A stretch of 64,000 nt of DNA. Source: Brachycybe producta (lineage: Eukaryota; Arthropoda; Diplopoda; Playtdesmida; Andrognathidae). The notes below the pieces were generated by a model, which saw only the letters and a program-made list of their open reading frames with translations, was not told the DNA's origin and ran no database searches. A program made the translations under genes and the position numbers. The stretch spans positions 2,025,001 through 2,089,000 of the forward strand of contig JAUPFP010000026.1 in NCBI GenBank assembly GCA_036925085.1. The letters are read 5' to 3'. Below are positions 55,268-64,000 of this stretch, piece after piece (within the stretch, counting starts at the first letter, position 1; every line of letters begins with the position of its first letter).

Positions 55268-55653
55268 GCTAGAACTGATGCATATTTTTGGTCTTTTTTC
55301 CCAAATGTTATTCGACTATGAAATTCTCTTCCAGTTCCAGTTGATAGTTCTTTAATGTTAGGACAATTTCAAATTAACAATGATGTCTTGTTTTACCTGA
55401 ATGACAATCATTTGTGATCGGGTGCAATCTCCCTCTGCCACATTTTTTTTAAGCTGATTGCAGGTGTACTGAGTTGAATTGAATTGAATTAAATTCAATA
55501 GGCTTTGAAAAAAATACAAGCATTTTCATATATAACGGGGTTAAACGCTCTCCCACTCGATCTCCAAATTCCCATCCAGTATTATATGCCACAACTGTTT
55601 TACGCTTCGAAATCAAATCTATAAATTAAAGAATCACAATAATGCCACCATAC

Positions 55654-55846
55654 CTACAGTTTTGACCAATTCCAAATCGTTCAAGCAATAATCTACATTA
55701 AGATAATGTTTGTTGTGAACAATTTCATCTTCATCATCGCAACTGTCACTTTTGTCATCGCTGCTGTCTTCGACCGATGAAGAGTCGGTTGAATCGGTAG
55801 ATCGTGAATTTTCCAATGTGTGCTTCATTATTTCAGTCGATGCCAT
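55654..55846 (-). CDS. PRKX: PRKX-type kinase, first coding exon
   Basis: The donor is GTAG|GTATGG. It encodes MASTEIMKHTLENSRSTDST, then a very acidic SSSVEDSSDDKSDSCDDEDE, and ends YCLNDLELVKTV, where the kinase domain starts; the family has 'L-D-x-L-x-x-x-x-T-V-G-T-G'. A further in-frame ATG lies nine codons upstream (55873), and either could be used. PRKX is a cAMP-linked serine/threonine kinase of the AGC group; acting on substrates like PKA's is known for the family, not shown here. The gene spans about 35 kb. Confidence 0.88.
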
Positions 55847-55873
55847 ACACACAAAAAAGTGCTTATTTGCCAA

Positions 55874-56954
55874 ACTATATTCTTGGTGTTATATCCGTGG
55901 TATTACTCCAACGAAAAACTAAAAACTGCAACAAAAAAAAATATTACATCCTTCTGGATGACATAACAGAAAAGATGAGTGGAATTGAGCCAAGTTTTTT
56001 TTTCAAGCAGAATAATATCTAGTTACATTTTCTCAATGAATACGTTTTTGATGTGAGCGTATATTTTTATAATATATATATGCAAGTTTGAAAATTGCCA
56101 TTCCTTTTCATATTTCCTATATAGTAAAGAGTTTATGTATTGCAATGCTAGCAATACTTCGTATGTAATGTTTTAATTTTAAATGTAAATAGGCCATTAC
56201 AAGATCAGGATTCTTTTTTGCAAAGTTATCATGTTTTCAAGTCTCCTTATTGAAGTAGCTAAAAATAGCTGTTGGCCTAATTACTATTTTGAATGAAGAG
56301 TTTTGTAGATGTGGTCAGGTCATATGTTGCTTAGAGGAGTTACTGATGTTTACATGCTTAAAATAAACAGGCTTGAAGGAATGAAGATGGAAAAAAAAGC
56401 AACAACAAAAAAAAAAAAACATAGGTATTCATAGATCTTACTTATTCCTAGCCAATACACACCATGTAAGTTAAATGCCCTCAAGGTCCAAATTCAAGAA
56501 AATAATTTAGCACTTGAATTTACAAATTCCAGTACTACAAGTGCTGAAAGTATTTCAATATTAATGAATACAAGGGCGGAGCCAACTGAAGTTCTCCCCG
56601 ATTACTAACTGCCTGTCATCCTGACACCTTCACAATTTTGTTAGACTCCTGTTGGGTTGTTTATTCTATAACTTTTTTAATTTTCAAGTAATACAGTATA
56701 GTTAGAATTGTATATTTTATTGTGGTGTTAACAATTAGCTTAAATTTCACAAATGTAGGCGGTTATAGTTTTTTTGAAAATACGTATCTAAACACACATT
56801 ATTTGCAACACTCGACAGTGTATAAAAATAAATGTTTGACGCACCGGCATCTGGAAGGACCGGCGTAGGTGGTATGAGCCGCCTTGCCACAGCGCCCAGT
56901 ACGTCCCTGAATTCAAGTGCTAAAAGTGCTGAAAGTATTTCAATATTAATGAAC
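55874..56954. other. DNA upstream of the kinase gene
   Basis: A phrase 'gtgctgaaagtatttcaata' occurs at about 56539 and 56921, bracketing an insertion-like segment with a 'gggcggagccaact' MITE end. No promoter element could be assigned. Confidence 0.45.
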
Positions 56955-57785
56955 TAGTGGGGTAACCCGTCATAAATGACGGGAGCAAAATTCACAGGCA
57001 ATTTTGCCCAGCATTAGAATTTCTTTTCTTCCGCCCTTTTATGACATCACACCAAGTAACAAACCAATTAGAAATTGATGACGTTCATAAAAGGGCGGAG
57101 CAAAAGAAATTCTAATGCTGGGCACAGTTGCCTGTAATAAACTGTAGTTTAATTTTGCTATTATTATTCCATCCCCATTTTATATTTGAAAGAGAAAATG
57201 AGTTTTTCATTTTCTCTGGTGTGCGCATGTGCGTCGTTTGTTCCTTTTTTACTCCTTTCATTTCAGTTTCATTCACCCCCTGCCACTTTTTCTCTCACCC
57301 CTTCTGCACTTTTCAACCTTTCCCCCTCTCCAATTTAATATCATGGACACACACAGACCTGGCTTAATATATATATACTAGTGGGGTAACCCGTCATAAA
57401 TGACGGGAGCAAAATTCACAGGCAATTGTGCGCATGCGCGTCGTTTTTTCCTTTTTTTACTTCTTTCATTTCAATTTCATTCACCCCCTCCCACTTTTCT
57501 CTCTCTCTCTCTCCCTTCTACACTTTTCAAACTTTTCCCCTCACCCCCTCCCACTTTTATCTCTCTCTCTCCCCCCCCCCTTTCTACACTTTCCAAAGGA
57601 AGAGTTCAACATATAGTTGACCTTGAGAAAAAAAACGGTTCATTTATTCAAATTTATATAAATTCCGACGTGCTTCAATGGTTTTTGTTACCCCACACAC
57701 ACACACACAGACCTGGGATTTTATATTTATAATAATAATATATTATATTATTATATTATAATTATTATATATAATATATATAATA
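56955..57785. mobile_element. Element P head-to-tail dimer, second locus
   Basis: Units start at about 56955 and 57379 with gtggggtaacccgtcataaa. The junction is again (ta)n then ctagtgggg, as at 25080. The first unit has the palindromic core and the second lacks it. The array ends in (ac)n and (ta)n tracts (57700-57785). Confidence 0.75.
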
Positions 57786-57787
57786 TC

Positions 57788-58283
57788 GATGCTGATGTAC
57801 ATCTTCTCCTGTGTGTTGTTACTGATAGAAGATGTTGTAGCTTCTTCAGGATCGTATGTCTCCTGCCTTATGATGTCTTCGGCCTCTGTAGAGAATTTAA
57901 TAGTTACCGAACATAAAAACAACGCCGATTTCCATTACGAACACTTTATTCATTCTTGTACGGAAACACTCTTAAGTTTACAAGAATGAATTGGTTATTA
58001 AAGGTGCGTCCTCATGCCCAAGATGTGGTACAGAATAATCAACATAATACAATTTAGAGCAAAGACAAGGACAATCAACAAAGAGGAACACGGTCTTTTT
58101 ATGCCTTGGACCTGTGTACACCTACGAGGTGTAACCAGGTCCAAGTGACGATGGTCCTAAGTGTATCACTCCGCCACTTCGATGTGCATCAGAAGTGTGA
58201 GTCAGAGGGGAGGGAGGGACACGCAGGAGTTGTTTACCCCCAGGCTATGGTTTTGGCGGGAACGGGAGTTATTGGGTGTTACA
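57788..58283 (-). mobile_element. Truncated LTR of family E
   Basis: It matches most of the solo LTR at 26766-27391, from 'gatgctgatgtacatcttc' to the terminal GTTACA. It contains about 85 bp of extra sequence near 57905 and a minus-strand TATA-like CATAAAAAG. It could be the 3' LTR of the minus-strand element D, but no polypurine tract is visible next to it. Confidence 0.65.
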
Positions 58284-59300
58284 TACCGCCAAACTTTGCT
58301 TGGAATACGTCCTTGTACTCCAGCCAAAGGGGGAAGGTGAAGTTACGCAAGCAGGACAGCATGCGTGAATGCAGACGCACCTTGTACAGTGGTATATTTA
58401 AAAGAGGGCACTGGTACGAAAGTGCCAGTGTCCTCCAGCGTAGGAAAAGGCTGAAACGAAAACATAGTCAATGTGACAATTAAAATTAAAAGTTCGCCGG
58501 GTGGCGAACACCTACTGAAATGCGGTACATTTTTTAGATGAACTGAACATTACTGATTTACAGGAAAGTGATCATAACATGTTTTTATTTTTTTATAAAA
58601 TTTTTTGATTGTACCACCCAGCCGGGTGGTAGCTCCATGAGTCATGGGGCAGCACAGCTATCCCTGTTGTGGAGGGTGGGGAAGGTCCTGGATCCATGCA
58701 TCCGTAGAGACTTAACTCACTGATGAGAGGTGGCAGCGGAGAGCCACTGACCCTGGTTGTCCGGCAGGTCCCGGTGGACGATGTTATGGATGTCCCAGTC
58801 TCCGATGATCTTCCTAGAGGATCGCTTGTTGTGTAGGAGGGCCCAGGCGGCATCCCACAGAATGGCGATCCTGTAGCGGGGGCCTGGTTCCGGGATGTGA
58901 AGACGACTAGTGCGGAAAGTCTTTTTGTTAGGGAGCCTGAAGACGGTATTAACGAAGGCCCCAGAAGGGCGGACATGGGTGCATCGATGGCGTCCCCGGC
59001 GAAGCTCAGGGTTTCAGCATTCCCCTGGTTTGGGAACACAATCGTGATGAAGATACTCGCCTGGCGGGAGAGCCCCACGATATAGCCCTCCTGTGGAGGG
59101 AGGTTCAGTCAAGGGAACCCTTCCTCCAGGTCGAAGTGTCCCGCGTAAAAGGTGTTGGCAGAGTGTACTTCGCGCTGCCAAGTGACCCACCGGTTGTTGA
59201 TGAATTGCTCGCCGGAGGTAGCTGCACGGAATGGCCGATCCAATGGTAATCACCCCACAGTAGTCCTAGTAGGGGGCACTGCGGGTGATGCGGCTGGTCG
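58284..59300 (-). pseudogene. Unrecognised GC-rich coding relic
   Basis: Minus-strand frames have protein-like composition. One reads RQASIFITIVFPNQGNAETL; another, downstream, reads FRLPNKKTFRTSRLHIPEPG then ILWDAAWALLHNKRSSRKII GDWDIHNIV. At least one frame change is needed to join them, and stops occur. I do not recognise the family. It follows the gag relic D and may be part of the same element or of another. 58284-58590 shows nothing. Confidence 0.35.
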
Positions 59301-59361
59301 TGCTGGCTCTGAGGCTGCAGGAAGTGTAGGCCTCCTCTCATTTGATGTACCCACAATGGGC

Positions 59362-60360
59362 CTAGCATGGCATAAGGTGGACCCGGGCCATATTGTTGGC
59401 CCGCTGGCATTGGCACTTCGAGGTCGAAACTGGAGCTGGAAGAGGGATCTGATGGATCTGTCCCCCTAGTCGGATTAATGCAAATTCAGCTCCATTTTCT
59501 GTAATGACATCTGCTTCAGGCACCTCCTCCAAGGTGTCGTAATCGGTGATCGGTTCTCCAAACTGCTTGATGGTGATTTTCTTTTTTGGCTGGCGGCACT
59601 CACGAAGAAAATGGCCCAACTTCCCACAATTATAGCACGTTAACTTGCTCTTGTCAAATGTGCGAGTGGTGTCTTGTTTGGTGTCCGTCGTAGAGTGTCG
59701 CCCCGAGTTAGTAGCAGCAGTTTGGTTCGGCTTTCTATCATGCCTAGAACGATGTGTATGGTCTTTAGAGCCGGCAGTTGCCGCCTGCTCTTTATCGGTC
59801 CTCGATGCTTCTTTACCAGATTGTGGGCCAGATGCAGCTTTCGGTTCCATTGGCTATTTATTCAAGGACAGCAAGACCACCTCTATGTTGAGGATGGTGT
59901 TTGCAAAATCCTTGAATGATGTAGGGACTGCATGATGGACGGCATCCCTGATAGTTGGATGCAGAGCGCAACGCAACTGATTGATGAGTAACTGATCAGC
60001 CATGTACGGGTAAACACGGTCGCCGAGAGCCATAAACTTTCAAATAAAGGCGTGTGTGCTCTCGCCTTCCGCTTGAAGCATCTCTATATACTGTTTCTCC
60101 AAGATGGATATTTTGCTCGGTTTACCGAACGTGTCCACCATTCGTATTCGCAGCTCAGGCCACGAAATGCCACAACATTCATACTTCAGCTTGCTCAACC
60201 TTGTACGGGCAGCCCCGGTGAAGCATCCAGTGAGATACTCTTCTTTGTGGCGGTCAGTCCAGTCATACAGGTGGGCCACTTTCTTGATTTCTTCCAGGAA
60301 TGGATGAAAACCTGCCAATTGTGGCAACCTGGTCTGCTCAATTTTTAAATTTGATTGAGC
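59362..60360 (-). pseudogene. gag: Element D Gag relic
   Basis: One minus-strand frame with two in-frame stops (TGA at 60037-60039 and TAG at 59854-59856). It encodes a capsid-like region (FLEEIKKVAHLYDWTDRHKE, ISWPELRIRMVDTFGKPSKI, HPTIRDAVHHAVPTSFKDFA), a basic linker and a CCHC knuckle CYNCGKLGHFLREC near the end. This is a Ty3/Gypsy-like Gag, different from A, B and C. The 5' end is cut at about 60404 by element C's LTR, which points the opposite way. Confidence 0.85.
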
Positions 60361-60404
60361 AGACGAATTTCCCTATGGTGGTCTGCCTGACAGCTACAGT
60401 AGGC

Positions 60405-61106
60405 TGTTGGGACGGACGCCATTTTGGCGCCAGCAGACCTCTCACCATGAAGTCTATGGGTGAGAGGTCAGAAGTGACCTCTGTCCCCTCCAGGTGGAGT
60501 TGCCTGGAGGTTTCCTGTGGCCTAGTCAACCACAGGATCTGGGCAGTTGGTTGTAGGCTTCAACCTGGACTAGACCTGTGGGTGGAGGTCAAGGAGACCT
60601 CCACTGGCCAGTGCATCTTGTTCTTCTGTTGGCTTTGGTGCCTTTTTGTATCTATTTATGGGGGCTTGGCTGGTAGAATTTTACCAGCCAAGTTGTGTAA
60701 ATAATATCAACTGTCTTCATTTTCATCATTCATCGTAAGTGTTCATTAAACACACTTTTATCGTCACTTACTGTGTCTGTGTCCATTTCTTTGGGGAAGT
60801 ACCGCGGAGGGTGGGTTGTCCGGTTTGGGGAACAACGCCACCGTCTTTCCGACTTGTTTCGGCCGGTCTTCGTGTCGGCTCGCGGTAGAACCGGAGTTCT
60901 ACCGCGATATTCTCGGCATGGCGGCGTGGTTTTTCGTCGTGTCCGTCGTGGGTGGCTCCTAGAGCCGACACAACCCGGGGAGCACCGTGCGGGAGACGGC
61001 TACGGGTACGGTCCCGTCCCCGTGAGGAGCCGGTTGTGCGGTAAGTTTTTCGTGTTTTTTACGTGGAACTTACTGGGGTATTGTAACGGTCCGGCGGGAC
61101 GTTACA
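60405..61106 (+). repeat. Element C 5' LTR
   Basis: It runs from TGTTGGGACGG to GGGACGTTACA, just before a PBS. The left edge is inferred from the TG start and the break in the divergent gag D. The right edge is firm because of the PBS. The partner LTR lies outside the window, so the duplication cannot be checked. Confidence 0.7.
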
Positions 61107-61108
61107 AT

Positions 61109-61124
61109 TGGTGGAGGTGCCGGG
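61109..61124 (+). promoter_or_regulatory. Element C primer-binding site
   Basis: TGGTGGAGGTGCCGGG, two bases after the LTR. It matches the sites of elements A and B at 15 of 16 or so positions although the elements otherwise differ greatly. Confidence 0.75.
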
Positions 61125-61215
61125 TATCTGTACCCCGCCTCTCGCACGGTGATTTACCGTGAGTTCGACCGTTAAGTCGGTCGAATCACCGTGCGGTGAG
61201 AGTACGTCACTGGGC

Positions 61216-61659
61216 GCGGACTTTGGTCCGTGGGACAGCGGCGGAAACCACCGTTTCACCGTTAATTTACCGTTGTTTACCGTGGGGAACGGACTCCGGT
61301 CCGTTGTACCGTGGTTAACGGTAAATTTACCGTCGGTTACCGTATTGGTACCGTCGAATTACCGGGGGGCACGGACTACGGTCCGTGGTACCGTGGTTTT
61401 CGGTGGTTTACGGTATCTTACTGCAAGTACACCGTGGTGTACGGACTGTTGTCCGTCGGTCCACGGTAGAAAGTGGTGAAAGGTCTTTTACCGTGAAGTA
61501 CACCGTGAGATACGGACTTTTGTCCGTTATACCGCGGTCGAAACCGGTGAAGTCAAACTCTGACCGTTCTTCACCGTGGGACACGGACTTTTGTCCGTGA
61601 TACCGCGGTTTTGCACGGTTCCATCCGTTCGTAACGGTATTTTACGGACTTTTGTCCGT
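61216..61659 (+). repeat. Array of seven ACGGAC-N4-GTCCGT hairpins in element C leader
   Basis: Stems begin at 61216, 61289, 61371, 61441, 61512, 61583 and 61644, about 61-82 nt apart. Every copy keeps the 6-bp palindromic stem (the first has GCGGAC). The four-base loop varies: TTTG, TCCG, TACG, TGTT, then TTTT three times. The DNA between is filled with accgt/acggt motifs and two ataccgcggt palindromes. The array lies between the PBS and the gag start. Confidence 0.9.
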
Positions 61660-61736
61660 GAGTTTACCGTTTTCGACGGTGGAAACCCGAGATCTGGTGG
61701 CTTTGTCCAGATTTTACCGTTCATTTACGGTGAAAA

Positions 61737-63512
61737 ATGGAGCCAGCCCCAAAAGTACCGACTGGAGGTCGGGAACTTGGAGTAGATGCGGGTTTGGAGC
61801 TACGCGGCCGCGTAGTCGACCGTCCCCTTGGGGGGGCGGAAGGTGGTGCACCTCTGGAGACAGGGGAGCATAGCGGAAGCGTAGACAGGGATTTCCCGGA
61901 GGACTGGGTCACGGTGCGGAAACGCCGCCGTGACGTCCGTCCGGGAGAATACCTGGTAGAAGACAGTGAGTCCGAAGGTGATCTCACCGGGGAGGACGAT
62001 CGGCCACGGCCGGTTGTCCAAGTTTCCACGGTCGCCCGTCCGGTTGGACGTGGCGATCTTCCCCGTAGGGACATGGTGGAAATCCCGGACGAGACTGCAC
62101 GTGAGGGCCGGGCCTTTTTGGCCGGGCTATCCGAGTAGCAACCCGTAGAGATTGCTTACGGGATAGATGTCCTTCGGTTGGAAGGACGACTGTCCCGGTC
62201 ATCGGTTGAGCCGAGGGTAGCACCTCGGTTTTCACTGTCGCCCGTGCGTGAGGGCGCACGGGGAGAGGAACCACCGGTACTTCCCCGGTTGGTACCTCCG
62301 CGGGTAGCACCCAGGCCGTCTCCTCGGGGACTTGGCCGGGGAGCTCCTGGTGTACCCGGACAGCAGCCGAGGGTTCAGATGATGATCCCCTCGGAAGCTG
62401 AGTCGGTGTCTGACGTTTCGGGGAACCGGAGCAGGCAACCTCGCAGGGTTAGCGCCGCTGCTTGGATGCCCGCTCCAGCGGTTCCAGCGGAGGTTCAGGC
62501 GTTCGGGTTCTTTAACCCGGTCCACTCTTTTGCTCGTTACGACGGCAGAGAGGACTTGACGCCTTTTCTCCGCAAGTTCGAAGCGAAAACCCGAGCTCAG
62601 CGCTGGACGGACGAGTCCCGATGCAGTTTCTTTACGTTTCTGCTGGACGGTCCGGCGGAAGAGTATTACGCCACGTTGGTGGAAACTCTTCCGGACCTGA
62701 CCTGGACTGAGCTGAAGGATGCTATGCGTAGCCGCTTCAGCACAAGTAATCAGGCTCGCCTCTGTTTCGGGGAATTCGAATCCATGAAACAGGGGGCTAC
62801 CGAGTCTGTACAGGCATTCTACTGGCGGTTCTTGGAACTGTCCGACCGAGTGTCTCCGGGCGAAGACGAGAGCTGTCGGCTCATTCGCTTCAAACGGAAA
62901 CTCCAGACGGCCATCACTGATCAGTTGATCGGTTGCAAGGCCGGTACGGTGGAGGCATATGCCAGAAAGGCACGGCTGGTTGAGGCCGATTTGCTTCTAG
63001 TAGGTAAATTACCTACTCGTACAAGAGGGGTTCCTCAGGACCGGGCTAACGCTCCGTCCTCCGGAACCACGGCTAGCTCTGGGAGCTCTGCCAAGGCTTC
63101 ATCTTCGAGCCAAACGGGTGCGAAGGCTGCTGCACCGTCCAAGTCGGACAAAGCAGGGGCCAAGACCGGAGGCAAGAAGAAGAAGCAGGCAGGCTCTGGC
63201 GGAGGTCAGCCGGCGGCAACGCCTCGTGGTACGGACCGTACGGGAGATTCACTCCGGCGACTAGGTCCTTGTTTCGGGTGTAACCAGATGGGTCACCTGA
63301 GGAAGGATTGTCCGAAGGCTGCGGCCAAAGGACAAGTTGCCAGAGTGGTGCCTGACGAGAGTCAGGGCCTCCAGCCAACCGCTGGCATTGCGCCAGTTTG
63401 GCTGGAGGGTCGGAAGTACCTGGCCACCGTTCGCGATGGCCAGTTCTACTATCGACTCGTGGAGGACGAGGAGAGATCCTCGTTAAACCGCCGCCGGTCG
63501 CCACCGAACTGA
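61737..63512 (+). CDS. gag: Element C Gag, with one in-frame TAG
   Basis: ATG at 61737 in a good context (aaaaATGG). The frame is open to 63512 except for TAG at 62136-62138. N-terminal part: Gly/Arg/Glu-rich. After the TAG: a Pro/Arg-rich stretch, then a capsid-like domain (FARYDGREDLTPFLRKFEAK, WTELKDAMRSRFS, VQAFYWRFLELSDRVSPGED), an Ala/Ser/Lys linker and the CCHC knuckle CFGCNQMGHLRKDC near 63270. The TAG is followed by CAA CC, close to the known CAR-YYA readthrough context but not an exact match, so it may be a plain nonsense mutation. Confidence 0.85.
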
Positions 63513-63527
63513 GTGGTGTGCGACCGG
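63482..63527 (+). promoter_or_regulatory. Element C candidate -1 frameshift signal
   Basis: GTTAAAC (63482-63488) is in register (G TTA AAC). After a 5-nt spacer comes a strong hairpin: CCGGTCGC (63494-63501) with GCGACCGG (63520-63527), extended by CACC/GGTG across one bulged base and a 9-nt loop. The downstream -1 frame is open to the window edge. GUUAAAC is a known functional slippery sequence in arteriviruses. Confidence 0.85.
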
Positions 63528-64000
63528 TAAAGCTTCAAAGCTCAGGTGCCTGTCACGGCCTGAGCTCTGAACGGGGGACGTACCTCCGGGCGGTCTCCAA
63601 ATATGTGGATGTCCTGCGGAAGGCAGGGGTGCCTCTGGCGAGGTCTGCGGACCCGGAAATTACCCAGTGGGTATTTCCATCGCCATGCTCCACATTGGAG
63701 GCCGTGTGCAGCCAGCTGGATCGCTGGTTTGCCCCCTCACCCTATATGCCTAGTGGTGAGGTGCTGGATCGTGCGATCATCGAGCAGGCGGGAGGAGTTG
63801 GTGTGCCCATACCTCCCGTGGTGCCTGGGGAGTCTCTGGTTTGTGAGACTGTTCCCCAGTCTTCTGCACGTCTGGGATTACCGTCCAGTGTGGATGGTAA
63901 GGTGGATGGGAGGCAGAAGATCGATGGTGGGAGCCCGCGGGTTCCCATCCCTGAGCTTCAGAGCCGGGCCTACGATGTAGGTTCACCCCGAGTGTGGCTG
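63488..64000 (+). CDS. pol: Element C Pol N-terminus (partial)
   Basis: The -1 frame relative to gag is open without stops from the slip site to the end of the window (171 codons). It reads ATELSGVRPVKLQSSG, then TYLRAVSKYVDVLRKAGVPL, PSPYMPSGEVLDRAIIEQ and onward. No protease motif has been reached yet, as in A and B, where a long N-terminal Pol segment precedes PR. It is partial by the window edge. Confidence 0.75.

Larger units (their letters stand above)
53795..55497 (+). mobile_element. LINE-B fragment split by two MITEs
   Basis: Same RT C-terminal segment as 17020-18172, present as 53795-54071, 54451-54498 and 55268-55497. It ends in repeated gaattgaattgaatt. Removing the insertions gives a continuous copy that also dates element P at 17089 as a later insertion. 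Confidence 0.82.

Noticed and set aside
58284-60404. Elements C and D as one element
   Set aside because: D's gag is on the minus strand and C's LTR, PBS and gag are on the plus strand, with different Gag proteins. They are two elements, with C apparently cutting D.

Overview
This is a stretch of AT-rich nuclear DNA from a metazoan, almost certainly an invertebrate. Two intron-containing animal genes can be read in it, embedded in dense and heavily nested transposable elements. No bacterial features are present. I cannot name the species from the sequence alone.

Host genes. Positions 1-15097 (+) carry the last ten coding exons of a DNAJC13/RME-8 orthologue (the C-terminal 502 residues and stop), with matching splice sites and reading phases throughout. 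Facing it tail-to-tail, from about 55.85 kb down to 20.72 kb (-), is a PRKX-type AGC/PKA-like protein kinase of which seven exons could be assembled. One short exon, about 58 nt expected between the exons at 25701 and 22685, was not found. The kinase introns are swollen by two roughly 10-kb Ty3/Gypsy elements inserted antisense to it.

Mobile DNA. Element A (27435-37819) and element B (40605-50105) are related Ty3/Gypsy retrotransposons with LTRs, 4-bp target duplications, a shared primer-binding site, Gag, a PR-RT-RH-IN polyprotein with an AT-hook tail, and an extra in-frame 3' coding region (ORF3) of unknown function. Element C enters at about 60.4 kb and runs off the right edge. It is a GC-rich LTR element whose leader holds seven copies of one small hairpin. 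A, B and C each have a good candidate -1 ribosomal frameshift signal at the Gag-Pol junction. A minus-strand Gag relic (element D) lies directly upstream of C. Around these are solo LTRs, long-inverted-repeat foldback elements, three hAT-like non-autonomous elements with 8-bp duplications, at least three LINE lineages, a decayed DDE transposon, tandemly dimerised short elements and a minisatellite found at four sites.

Layout. 0-15 kb: DNAJC13 exons with intronic repeats. 15-20.7 kb: intergenic, repeats only. 20.7-55.9 kb: kinase gene with A and B in its introns. 56-58.5 kb: short tandem elements and a truncated LTR. 58.5-64 kb: GC-rich retroelement coding sequence. The nesting gives a relative history: foldback element first, then a solo LTR and element A inside it.
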